A DNA stretch of 51,098 bases from UBA12191 sp009937185 (GTDB taxonomy: Bacteria; Planctomycetota; UBA8108; UBA1146), in NCBI GenBank assembly GCA_938075155.1, contig CALJGL010000032.1, positions 1-51,098 of the forward strand, written 5' to 3'. The position numbers and the translations under genes are program-made. Positions 44,424 through 51,098 of the stretch are shown here, piece after piece. The notes under the pieces are model-generated. The model was not told the DNA's origin. It made no database searches and worked only from the letters and a program-made list of their open reading frames with translations. Numbering within the stretch: the stretch's first letter is position 1; every line of letters starts with the position of its first letter.

Positions 44424-45569
44424 TCAGAGAATCAACTTTGCCAAGGTGGCACACACAAGTTCCCGAGTCTCTCCATCTGTTTCTTCTCCCGGCGCGATCC
44501 GCAAAGTTCCTCCCGCATCGAGAGTCCCGAGATGCTGATGAGCCAGAGGAGCACATTGCAACCCTGAACGACACCTCACTCCTATTCGAACATCGAGCTC
44601 TGCAGAAAGCTGATCCGCAGAGTGCCCCGGCACGTGTAACGCAATGACAGGAGTACGAGGCGCGGTACCGGACTCACCGGGAATCACCACTCCCGGAATT
44701 TCTTGGATCATGTCTCGCCAAGTTTGACGAATTTTGACGGCTTTTTGAAAACGCTCCGACACGGGGTGGTCCTCAAAGAAATTCAATGCCGCATCTAATC
44801 CAGCGATACCGGGCAAGTTCGGTGTTCCTGATTCGAATCTTCCAGGCCCAGAAGCAGGAACAGAAGGGTGTTCACTGTCGATACCGTTGCCTCCGATCCA
44901 TAAAGGCTCAGGTTCATAATCGTGTGCCAGATAACAGGGGCCGATGCCAGGAGGGCCTCCCAGATGCTTATGCCCCGCCATCGTATAGGCTTTCAAACCC
45001 GGACACCGCTCCACGGAAAAAGGCACCAGACCTGCGGCCTGTGCGCCATCGACGATCATCGGAATTCCTAATTGGAGGCACCATGCCCCCACTTCTTCTA
45101 CCGGTTGTAAAACTCCGGTGACATTACTGGCATGCTGCACCACAACACCGGCGGCACGACTCATATCGAGACTCTTCAATTGGGATACATCGATCACGCC
45201 ATCTTCATCTGTCGGCAGAAACCGGACACGGTCATCTCCAAAAGCGCGAACAGCCGGACGCCAGACAGCATTATGTTCCAGTTTCCCCATCCATATTTCG
45301 GCTTGCGAATCAGACCTTTGAGCTAAATCCGCAATCAATGTGGAAAGTGCCAATGTCGATGACGGAAACAATGAGATTCTGTTGGCATCCGATGCCCCCA
45401 TCAGATGACCGAGTTTCTCCCGGCAAGAAGCCACGATAGCACTTGCAGACTGTGCTCCTTGATGGCCCCCACGACCGACACTTCCCGCCACTTCCAAAGC
45501 TTTCAACATGGCTTCAGAAACTCCGGGGTGTCTGGGATAGGCTGTCGCGGCATGATCGAGATAGATCAA
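44424..45569 (-). CDS. Class V aminotransferase, cysteine desulfurase-like (TIGR01977 type)
   Basis: 381 residues from TTG 45569, which has GAGGAGG five bases upstream and gives the typical IYLDHAATAYPRHPG opening; the open frame to 45716 adds 49 unlikely residues. PLP fold: the lysine is in YTMAGHKHLGGPPG, the aspartate in PMIVDGAQAAG, and the C-terminal active-site cysteine is in RSGLQCAPLAHQHLG. That ending fits the cysteine desulfurase family sometimes found near selenium genes. It would release sulfur (or selenium) from cysteine (or selenocysteine); which one is not known. Confidence 0.85.
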   Translation of the reverse strand: MIYLDHAATAYPRHPGVSEAMLKALEVAGSVGRGGHQGAQSASAIVASCREKLGHLMGASDANRISLFPSSTLALSTLIADLAQRSDSQAEIWMGKLEHNAVWRPAVRAFGDDRVRFLPTDEDGVIDVSQLKSLDMSRAAGVVVQHASNVTGVLQPVEEVGAWCLQLGIPMIVDGAQAAGLVPFSVERCPGLKAYTMAGHKHLGGPPGIGPCYLAHDYEPEPLWIGGNGIDSEHPSVPASGPGRFESGTPNLPGIAGLDAALNFFEDHPVSERFQKAVKIRQTWRDMIQEIPGVVIPGESGTAPRTPVIALHVPGHSADQLSAELDVRIGVRCRSGLQCAPLAHQHLGTLDAGGTLRIAPGEETDGETRELVCATLAKLIL

Positions 45570-45739
45570 ATGAACCTCCTCGGACAACAATTTGAATCTT
45601 TTCAGTGAGCCTAGATTACCTCTGCAAGACTCTCGACTCATCGTAATCCTCTGAACTGGTGGGTGAAATGGACCGAATCTTTCCTTCTTGCCCCGGGCCT
45701 CTGGTGCAGTCAACATCCGGACAAGGAAGGTGAACCCTG

Positions 45740-46354
45740 ATGTCTGAATCTCATCGAAGTCTCATCCCTAGCGATCTGGATCGTGCGGGTCGATATCACC
45801 TGATGACGTCCTGTGTCGTTCCTAGACCGATCGCCTGGACCTCGACACTCTCCTCTTCCGGAATTTCAAATCTAGCGCCGTTTAGTTTCTTTGGCGGCGT
45901 GAGTAGCGATCCGTGGACCGTCATGCTCAGCGTTGGAAGGCGACGAGATGGATCTTATAAGGATACTTCACAAAATCTGATCGATAATTCCGAAGCAGTG
46001 ATTCACATTTCGACACGAGAGAATGAAAGAGAAATGGTCGCGAGCAGTGCCGGTTTAGACCCGGAAGAGAGTGAAATCGATTTTCTGCAACTCGCAACAT
46101 TTCCTTCGATAGATGTCGCCCCTCCTCGAATTGCAACTGCGGCGATCGCCATGGAATCACGCGTTGTTCAGCATCAAGAAGTCGGCAATGGCCCCATCGA
46201 TCTATTTCTATTAGAAGTGATTCGAGTGCACCTTCGCGAAGACGTCCTCGATAAAGACTTGCCCGATGCTGCGAAAATGGGAGCCGTGGGTCGCCTCGGT
46301 GGAACGGGGTATTGTGACACCACGGCAACCTATGAAATTGACAGGCCACACTGA
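45740..46354 (+). CDS. Flavin reductase-family FMN-binding protein
   Basis: 204 residues. The split-barrel flavin-binding family is seen in YHLMTSCVVPRPIAWTSTLS, SNLAPFSFFGGVSSDPWTVM and GRRRDGSYKDTSQNL. These proteins reduce FMN or hold it for a partner monooxygenase. An alternative is an uncharacterised member of the same fold. It is divergent from the class V aminotransferase and its TGA overlaps the next ATG by one base (TGATG). Confidence 0.88.
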   Translation: MSESHRSLIPSDLDRAGRYHLMTSCVVPRPIAWTSTLSSSGISNLAPFSFFGGVSSDPWTVMLSVGRRRDGSYKDTSQNLIDNSEAVIHISTRENEREMVASSAGLDPEESEIDFLQLATFPSIDVAPPRIATAAIAMESRVVQHQEVGNGPIDLFLLEVIRVHLREDVLDKDLPDAAKMGAVGRLGGTGYCDTTATYEIDRPH

Positions 46355-47055
46355 TGATCTTTTTTCAGAACGGATACTATTCTTCTCTGATACTGATCTT
46401 CCTCCTCATGGGAATGACCAGCTGTCAGAGAGGTGACCAGCTTCTCTCACCAGGGTCGATAGATGTAATTCCCATCACAGATCCCTGTGATCTCGCGCCG
46501 GATACGGTCTATCCTCCCGGATACCCGATCACATTTTTAGACCTTCTACCGGGAGCGCTGATGGTTCCGCTGATCGCCTCACCTCCCATAGGCGTCACCT
46601 GTCTCCCAGGCGGATACACCTGTGAACCTCCCTTGCCGGAAGGGCTCTTTATTAGCGAGACGACCGGTACCATCAATGGCACACCTTATTATGGCAACTC
46701 GGTGACACAGCATGAAGTCACAGCCTTGTTTCCACTGAACAGTGCCAGTGTCCAGCTGACGATTATCGTCCAGCCCGGCTTGCCCCTCTTCGAATACCCC
46801 CTCTCCGAAGTCACCCTCGATCCCGATGAGGTTCTGCTGATGAGCCCGCTGTTTCTTCCGGGTTCAGGAGAGATCAAATCCTGGGGTGCGTTCGCCCCCG
46901 AAGCCCCTCCAGGATCCATCGATCTAGACGAAGCATCTGGAACACTCTCCCTGACAGGTCTGGGGAGCTTCAGCCTCCGTATCTATGGCCTCAACTCACA
47001 TGGAGAACATTTTTTCGATATCGAAGTGATTTTGGACGCTGACGACTCCAATTGA
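46354..47055 (+). CDS. Lipoprotein with putative Ig-like (He_PIG) domain
   Basis: 233 residues. The signal (YYSSLILIFLLMGMTSCQRG) ends in a lipobox cysteine near residue 24. The body is rich in Pro, Gly and beta residues, and has PLPEGLFISETTGTINGTP, which resembles the cadherin-like putative Ig (He_PIG) motif, suggesting a surface beta-sandwich. No catalytic motif. It is translationally coupled to the flavin reductase-family gene, though no functional link is obvious. Confidence 0.75.
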   Translation: MIFFQNGYYSSLILIFLLMGMTSCQRGDQLLSPGSIDVIPITDPCDLAPDTVYPPGYPITFLDLLPGALMVPLIASPPIGVTCLPGGYTCEPPLPEGLFISETTGTINGTPYYGNSVTQHEVTALFPLNSASVQLTIIVQPGLPLFEYPLSEVTLDPDEVLLMSPLFLPGSGEIKSWGAFAPEAPPGSIDLDEASGTLSLTGLGSFSLRIYGLNSHGEHFFDIEVILDADDSN

Positions 47056-47128
47056 ATTTTCTCTCCTTCGGGAAGCATAGCGTCTCGCCCCAGATCGGTC
47101 TAACATCACCCATTGATAAGGAGGACAG

Positions 47129-47962
47129 ATGTCGGTTCATTTACTTGCCATATTCTTCATGCTCATATCTTCGCCAACGGGAGCCATCGAAGACGATCCC
47201 GTCACCGACAAAGCGGTCCGCCCTCTGACCTCGATCCTCGTCTTCAGCAAAACTGCCGGTTTCCGCCATGGAAGCATCGAATCAGGACAAGCTGCATTTC
47301 GAGGCTTGGGTAAAAAATATGGATTTGCTGTTGAAGTCACCGAAGATGCGAATCAGTTTTCTGAGGCCCAGCTCAGAAAACATCAAGTGATCGTCTTCCT
47401 CAACAGCACCCAAGATCTCCTCGATGGTAATCAACAGAAGGGCTTTGAGGGTTACCTCCGGTCTGGTGGCGGCTATGTTGGTATTCACGCCGCCAGTGAT
47501 GCCGAGTACGACTGGCCCTTTTATGCGGATGTGGTCGGAGCCTACTTCGTTGATCACCCAGCGATCCAATCGGCAAAGATCAACATCACCGATCACGATC
47601 ACCCCGCGACTTCATTCTTACCAAAAGTTTGGGAACGAACCGATGAGTGGTTCAACTACAATCGGGTTCCCCAACATGTGCAAGTTTTGGCTTGGCTTGA
47701 TACCGACAGCTACCAAGGTTCTTCGATGCCAGGGAAGCATCCTGCCGTCTGGTGTCACCATGTTGACCTTGGGCGCGCTTTTTATACCGCTGGCGGCCAC
47801 ACCGACACCTCTTTTCAAGAACCCCAATTCCTTCAACATCTCGCAGGGGCTATCTACTGGGCTGCAGGACATGACGATTGGAAAGCGCCCAAATCGATAG
47901 ACTCAGAAGTGAAGAAAAACCCCACCCCACAAAAAATAGAAAAGACCGGAGACTCCCGATGA
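47129..47962 (+). CDS. ThuA-domain protein, exported
   Basis: 277 residues after a strong AAGGAGG site four bases from the ATG. The N-terminal hydrophobic stretch (LLAIFFMLISSPTGA) is a signal peptide. The ThuA (glutamine-amidotransferase-like) fold is shown by VFSKTAGFRHGSIE, VFLNSTQDLL, GGYVGIHAASDAEYDWPFY, DEWFNYNRVP, HPAVWCHHVDLGRAFYTAGGH and FLQHLAGAIYWAAG. ThuA proteins are linked to sugar uptake or use, especially trehalose and related glycans, and are numerous in planctomycetes. The exact reaction is unknown. Confidence 0.92.
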   Translation: MSVHLLAIFFMLISSPTGAIEDDPVTDKAVRPLTSILVFSKTAGFRHGSIESGQAAFRGLGKKYGFAVEVTEDANQFSEAQLRKHQVIVFLNSTQDLLDGNQQKGFEGYLRSGGGYVGIHAASDAEYDWPFYADVVGAYFVDHPAIQSAKINITDHDHPATSFLPKVWERTDEWFNYNRVPQHVQVLAWLDTDSYQGSSMPGKHPAVWCHHVDLGRAFYTAGGHTDTSFQEPQFLQHLAGAIYWAAGHDDWKAPKSIDSEVKKNPTPQKIEKTGDSR

Positions 47963-49338
47963 ACCGTATCGAAGATCACACCCTCATTTCCCTGAACCCT
48001 GCCACCGGTGAAGAAGTGGGGCGACTACCCGTCACTCCGGTAGATCAGGTCCCCGAATTTGTATCCAGAGCCCGCGAAGCTCAAATCGGCTGGGGTCAAA
48101 TGTCCCTACAAGATCGCGCCGATGCAATTCGCCCCTTCGGGCCTGCGCTCGCCAATGCAGCGGAAGAAATTGGGACTCTGTTGACAAAAGAGATGGGTAA
48201 ACCCCTTCCACAGGGCATCGGCGAAGCCCGCAGTTGTGGAGAATCCATCGATCGCACCCTCGACGGCATGATCGCAGCTCTGACCCCCGAACCGATGGAG
48301 GATGCCAACATCTCCTCTACGCTGGTCTTTGATCCCCTCGGTGTCTGTGCCGGCATCACTCCATGGAATTTTCCTCTGTCGATGCCGCACTGGACCGTCA
48401 TGCCGGCTCTCATGGCAGGCAACAGTGTCATACTGAAGCCATCTGAAAAGACTCCCCTCGTCGCCCAGGCCTACGCTGACTTGCTGATGTCATTCCTCCC
48501 GGAAGGCGTCCTCCAGGTGCTGCATGGCGACGGAGAGCAAGGGAAAGCCCTCGTGCAATCCGACGTGAACCTCATCGCCTTCACCGGGTCTCGTAACACT
48601 GGTGCTCACATCTTAGAAAGTGCGGGCAGCAACCTAAAGCGCGTGATTCTTGAACTCGGCGGCAAGGACCCGCTGATCGTTCTCGATGATGCGGATATCG
48701 AAGCGGCCGCTCAATTCGCAGCCGCCAACTCTTTCCGTAATGCCGGACAAGTTTGCGTCAGCACCGAGCGGATCTACGTGCAACCGCAGGTCGCAGATGC
48801 TTTCCGTAATCGTCTCGTAGAACTCGCTTCAGAGGTCAAAGTGGGAGATGGTTGTGCTGAAGGCATCGAAGTCGGGCCAATGATTGACAACGGCCAAAAA
48901 GCCCACGTCGAAAAACAGCTGGCGAGTGCTGTCGCCGATGGCGCTAACGTCGCCTTTAAGAGTGACGACCTCGGAGGCAACTATCATCCGTTGACGGTTC
49001 TCGATGGCTGTCAGGAAGAGATGGAAATCATCCGCGAAGAAACCTTTGGTCCCATCGCCTGCTTGATGCAAGTCGAGAATGACGACGAGGCGGTCGCTCG
49101 AGCCAACAACACTCCTTACGGTCTCGGTGCCTCCATCTTTGGCAGCTCCGAGCGCGCCCATCAGATCGCACGCCAAATGACCGCCGGCATGGTCGGTATC
49201 AACAAGGGCTGCGGCGGTGCCAGCGGCACCCCTTGGGTCGGAGCGAGACAGTCCGGCTACGGCTTCCACTCCGGTCGCGACGGCCACCGCCAGTTCGCGC
49301 AACTGCGGGTGATCAGTGAGATGCAGCCGGAGAGTTAG
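47959..49338 (+). CDS. NAD(P)+-dependent aldehyde dehydrogenase
   Basis: 459 residues from the ATG in the ATGA overlap with thuA (47959-47962). It oxidises an aldehyde to the acid. Visible: cofactor site GITPWNFPLSMPHW, KPSEKTPLVAQAY and FTGSRNTGAHI; catalytic glutamate in LELGGKDPLIV; catalytic cysteine in NAGQVCVSTERI; late motif EETFGPIACLM. Closest in style to succinate-semialdehyde dehydrogenases, but the substrate is open. Its sequence looks more GC-rich than its neighbours. Coupling to thuA suggests sugar or sugar-acid metabolism. Confidence 0.92.
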   Translation: MNRIEDHTLISLNPATGEEVGRLPVTPVDQVPEFVSRAREAQIGWGQMSLQDRADAIRPFGPALANAAEEIGTLLTKEMGKPLPQGIGEARSCGESIDRTLDGMIAALTPEPMEDANISSTLVFDPLGVCAGITPWNFPLSMPHWTVMPALMAGNSVILKPSEKTPLVAQAYADLLMSFLPEGVLQVLHGDGEQGKALVQSDVNLIAFTGSRNTGAHILESAGSNLKRVILELGGKDPLIVLDDADIEAAAQFAAANSFRNAGQVCVSTERIYVQPQVADAFRNRLVELASEVKVGDGCAEGIEVGPMIDNGQKAHVEKQLASAVADGANVAFKSDDLGGNYHPLTVLDGCQEEMEIIREETFGPIACLMQVENDDEAVARANNTPYGLGASIFGSSERAHQIARQMTAGMVGINKGCGGASGTPWVGARQSGYGFHSGRDGHRQFAQLRVISEMQPES

Positions 49339-49353
49339 CCCCCAATAGAAGAC

Positions 49354-49393
49354 TTGAAAGTGGATCGAAGCTCTAGCTCCGATCCACTTTCAA
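49354..49393. terminator. Hairpin between convergent aldehyde dehydrogenase and VWA genes
   Basis: A perfect 14-bp stem TTGAAAGTGGATCG (49354-49367) and CGATCCACTTTCAA (49380-49393) around a 12-base loop, placed between two converging stops at 49338 and 49401. It lacks a T tract, so it is a probable bidirectional terminator or mRNA-end protector rather than a canonical one. Confidence 0.7.
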
Positions 49394-49400
49394 ATCTGTC

Positions 49401-50075
49401 TCAATTCACCAGGCGAAACTCACCATTGTTGTGCTCAGCTATATTTTCAAACAACCAAAGAGCGGATTCATAGATCTCACCGATGAACAGGGTGTCGATC
49501 GAAATACGTTCCCAGTTGGCACTCATGATATTATCCAGCGCCTGCTCATTCGCTTCCGGTCCAAAAATCCCACAGCCCTGAGCACCATCCCCTAAGAGAA
49601 TTAGCTTCCGGCTTGCCACTGGAACCAGAGTTGTCGTCAATATGTTGAGACCGTGAATCGTTCCCAGATCTATGCAGGTCCCACCTATCGGTTCCAAACC
49701 CATGACCCACGCCAATCCAGCAACCTTGTGAGGCGCTGTCGCTTTCACCATGGCAGTACTGAACTCGTTGAGATTATGGCTGAAGGAAACGATTCCGAAT
49801 TCTGCCTCACCTGAGAGATTCATTAAGGTATGGGTCAATTCATCTTGGGCAGACTCCAGTCTGCCGCTTGAGGCCATGGATCCACTCACATCGATGACGA
49901 ACATGAACGCATCGCCCTCATATTCTCCTCCAAAGAATTCTATGGTTTCCGGAAAATCTTCGGAATCCTCTTTTGCCCCGGATCCCCCCGAGGGCAAATC
50001 CAAAGGCCGGCGAAGAGGAGTATCTGCGGCCATCAGTAGAAAGCTAGCCCCGATCAAAAATGCTGCGCGAATCAT
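49401..50075 (-). CDS. Exported von Willebrand factor A-domain protein
   Basis: 224 residues. N-terminal signal (AAFLIGASFLLMAADT), short Ser/Gly/acidic linker, then a VWA domain. The metal-ion-dependent adhesion site is complete: DVSGSMAS (D-x-S-x-S), the threonine in GGTCIDLG and the aspartate in LLGDGAQG. Such domains bind protein partners through a divalent metal. The protein consists of little else, so it may be an adaptor. No operon partner is clear. Confidence 0.88.
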   Translation of the reverse strand: MIRAAFLIGASFLLMAADTPLRRPLDLPSGGSGAKEDSEDFPETIEFFGGEYEGDAFMFVIDVSGSMASSGRLESAQDELTHTLMNLSGEAEFGIVSFSHNLNEFSTAMVKATAPHKVAGLAWVMGLEPIGGTCIDLGTIHGLNILTTTLVPVASRKLILLGDGAQGCGIFGPEANEQALDNIMSANWERISIDTLFIGEIYESALWLFENIAEHNNGEFRLVN

Positions 50076-50474
50076 CGATCCCCATTTCCCACCTCCTCAA
50101 GCAGGTTCCTAGGTTATGAAAAGGTGGATGACCTGCAAAAACAGGAACAACAACCTCACTGTGTATAGGCGGTGGTGATCAAGAAGGCGGGAGTGCGTTC
50201 TTCAGGGCGGATAGAGGCACTCAATCCTGACTATATTTTCTATCGGCCGGTGGCTCGGCTTTCCGCAGAGGAATCTAAAAAAGTGGGAAAACTAATTCTA
50301 TGCACTCGAAAATCAATTCCGAGATCGCCCCCAAGAATAGCCCTGAGCCCTTTACGGGTTTTATTTATCAATTAAACGACGGAAAGAGACCGCATCTGAG
50401 TGAGGGCCATCCAAGAGTCGGTCATAAATGCGAAATAGCTCCGACTGTCGTGGCTGATGACGAGAGGAAGACTC
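50076..50474. other. Gene-free stretch between VWA and DNA repair genes
   Basis: About 400 bp. Plus-strand open frames starting at 50172 and 50300 show no recognisable family and no ribosome site, and the second runs into the opposite gene. I see no RNA gene, repeat or clear terminator. Confidence 0.4.
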
Positions 50475-51098
50475 TTAAACTCCGAGTTTCTTTCGGATGT
50501 AGTCGCTGGTGAGATGCTTGACCACATCAAAGGGCTCACAGTTACCGCTGTCGGTGACAAAATCGATGGGGCCTATTTGGCGAGCGACTTTCAACGCAGC
50601 GGCGTTGAGGGCCGCGTTTCGTTTGCCGATACCCAACAATGCCCCCCCCATCGACCCCTGTACCAATAGTGGTTCGCCTTCAAAGGATTTTTCGATGCAC
50701 TCCACATGTTCAAGGAAAAATGCGGTATCCGGCGCGCTCTTCTTTTTTGATTTCGACAGCTCGTAGAGCAGGCCATAGGCGCAACTTCTTCTAAGAGGGT
50801 CTTTGCTTTTCACCCATTCTGCCGCCAGATCGACGACAAAAGAGGTCTTCACCACAGGTGTCCCACAGGAAGAGAACACATGAGCAAGGTGACCCTGATT
50901 CAATTTCTCCACTTGCTGTTCCACCTGCTCGCGAGTGATCTCTTTGGGATCATCGATCAAAAGTGAAATAATCTTTGCGTCGTAGTAATCACTCTCCCAG
51001 AGTTTTCGGGCCAAGAGATGATCTTTGCCAACCTGCTTGGCCAATTTACGTAAGACCGTGAGACCGATGCCGAAACTCTTCAGTTTCCCAGGCTTCGA
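50475..51098 (-). CDS. DNA alkylation repair protein (AlkD-like HEAT repeats), 5' truncated
   Basis: 207 residues are visible; the frame is open to the right window edge, so the N-terminus is missing. Before the first possible start (51044) the frame already codes family-like residues (KSFGIGLTVLRKLAKQVGKD). Helical HEAT-like repeats with LARKLWESDYYDAKIISLL and WVKSKDPLRRSCAYGLLYEL match AlkD/AlkC-type DNA glycosylases that remove alkylated bases. Whether the catalytic Asp/Trp residues are kept cannot be judged without alignment. Confidence 0.8.
   Translation of the reverse strand, partial: SKPGKLKSFGIGLTVLRKLAKQVGKDHLLARKLWESDYYDAKIISLLIDDPKEITREQVEQQVEKLNQGHLAHVFSSCGTPVVKTSFVVDLAAEWVKSKDPLRRSCAYGLLYELSKSKKKSAPDTAFFLEHVECIEKSFEGEPLLVQGSMGGALLGIGKRNAALNAAALKVARQIGPIDFVTDSGNCEPFDVVKHLTSDYIRKKLGV

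Noticed and set aside
50172..50512. Two short plus-strand frames between the VWA and DNA repair genes
   Set aside because: No ribosome sites or family resemblance, and the second overlaps the opposite-strand repair gene.
1..51098. CRISPR array, insertion sequence or large mobile island
   Set aside because: No regularly spaced repeats, transposase, integrase or terminal inverted repeats were seen; the content is mostly housekeeping genes.

Overview
The window looks like chromosomal DNA of a Gram-negative, LPS-making bacterium, most probably a member of the Planctomycetota. The pointers are a secreted protein ending in a planctomycete-style dockerin pair (28681-30012), a fused SecDF, a SpoVG protein carrying a zinc ribbon, Kdo synthesis and a WaaP-like sugar kinase, a GldA/GldF/GldG plus DUF4340 exporter cluster, and dense packing with many ATGA start/stop overlaps. 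The assignment is an inference from gene content. No rRNA or other phylogenetic marker was checked.

Layout, left to right. 1-900: truncated ankyrin lipoprotein (-) and a small gpW-like ORF (+). 897-4150: a glutaredoxin and a large DsbD-type thiol-disulfide transporter (-). The DsbD frame is interrupted by a single in-frame TGA exactly where the first cysteine of its C-terminal CxxC should be. 4469-6443: kdsA, a GT2 glycosyltransferase and a small cysteine-pair protein (+), the last overlapping a convergent asparaginase. 7455-10046: a large HEAT-like exported protein (-). 10261-14921: psd-pssA-folK-panC-ispE-spoVG (-), a tightly overlapped lipid, cofactor and isoprenoid operon. 15079-16773: enolase and a small membrane coiled-coil protein (+). 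16935-17792: a LysM protein (-). 18035-24840: ruvB-spoIID-tgt-yajC-secDF (-), closed by a clear terminator. 25119-27384: an MFS transporter and a LysM lipoprotein (+). 27371-28465: ArsS-like radical SAM protein (-). 28681-30012: the cohesin-like/dockerin protein (+). 30139-32105: ribBA and a B3/B4-domain protein (-). 32286-33224: LPS kinase (+). 33216-37654: tdk, M32 carboxypeptidase and a flavoprotein-polyferredoxin fusion (-). 37721-42457: the ABC/Gld cluster (-). 42562-43883: an MDP-1-like phosphatase and a FlgN-like coiled-coil protein (-). 44054-44135: tRNA-Leu(UAG). 44424-45569: class V aminotransferase (-). 45740-49338: flavin reductase, lipoprotein, ThuA and aldehyde dehydrogenase (+). 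49401-51098: VWA protein and a truncated DNA alkylation repair protein (-).

The most notable object is the DsbD homologue at 897-3857. Reading the TGA at 1494-1496 as selenocysteine restores one 986-residue protein with a U-x-x-C motif. An 11-bp hairpin with a GGU loop sits 14-38 nt after the codon, which fits the bacterial SECIS model. The neighbouring glutaredoxin, the ArsS-like protein (a family that includes selenoproteins) and the cysteine-desulfurase-like protein fit a selenium/thiol theme. No selA, selB, selC or selD lies in the window, so decoding capacity must be checked elsewhere in the genome.
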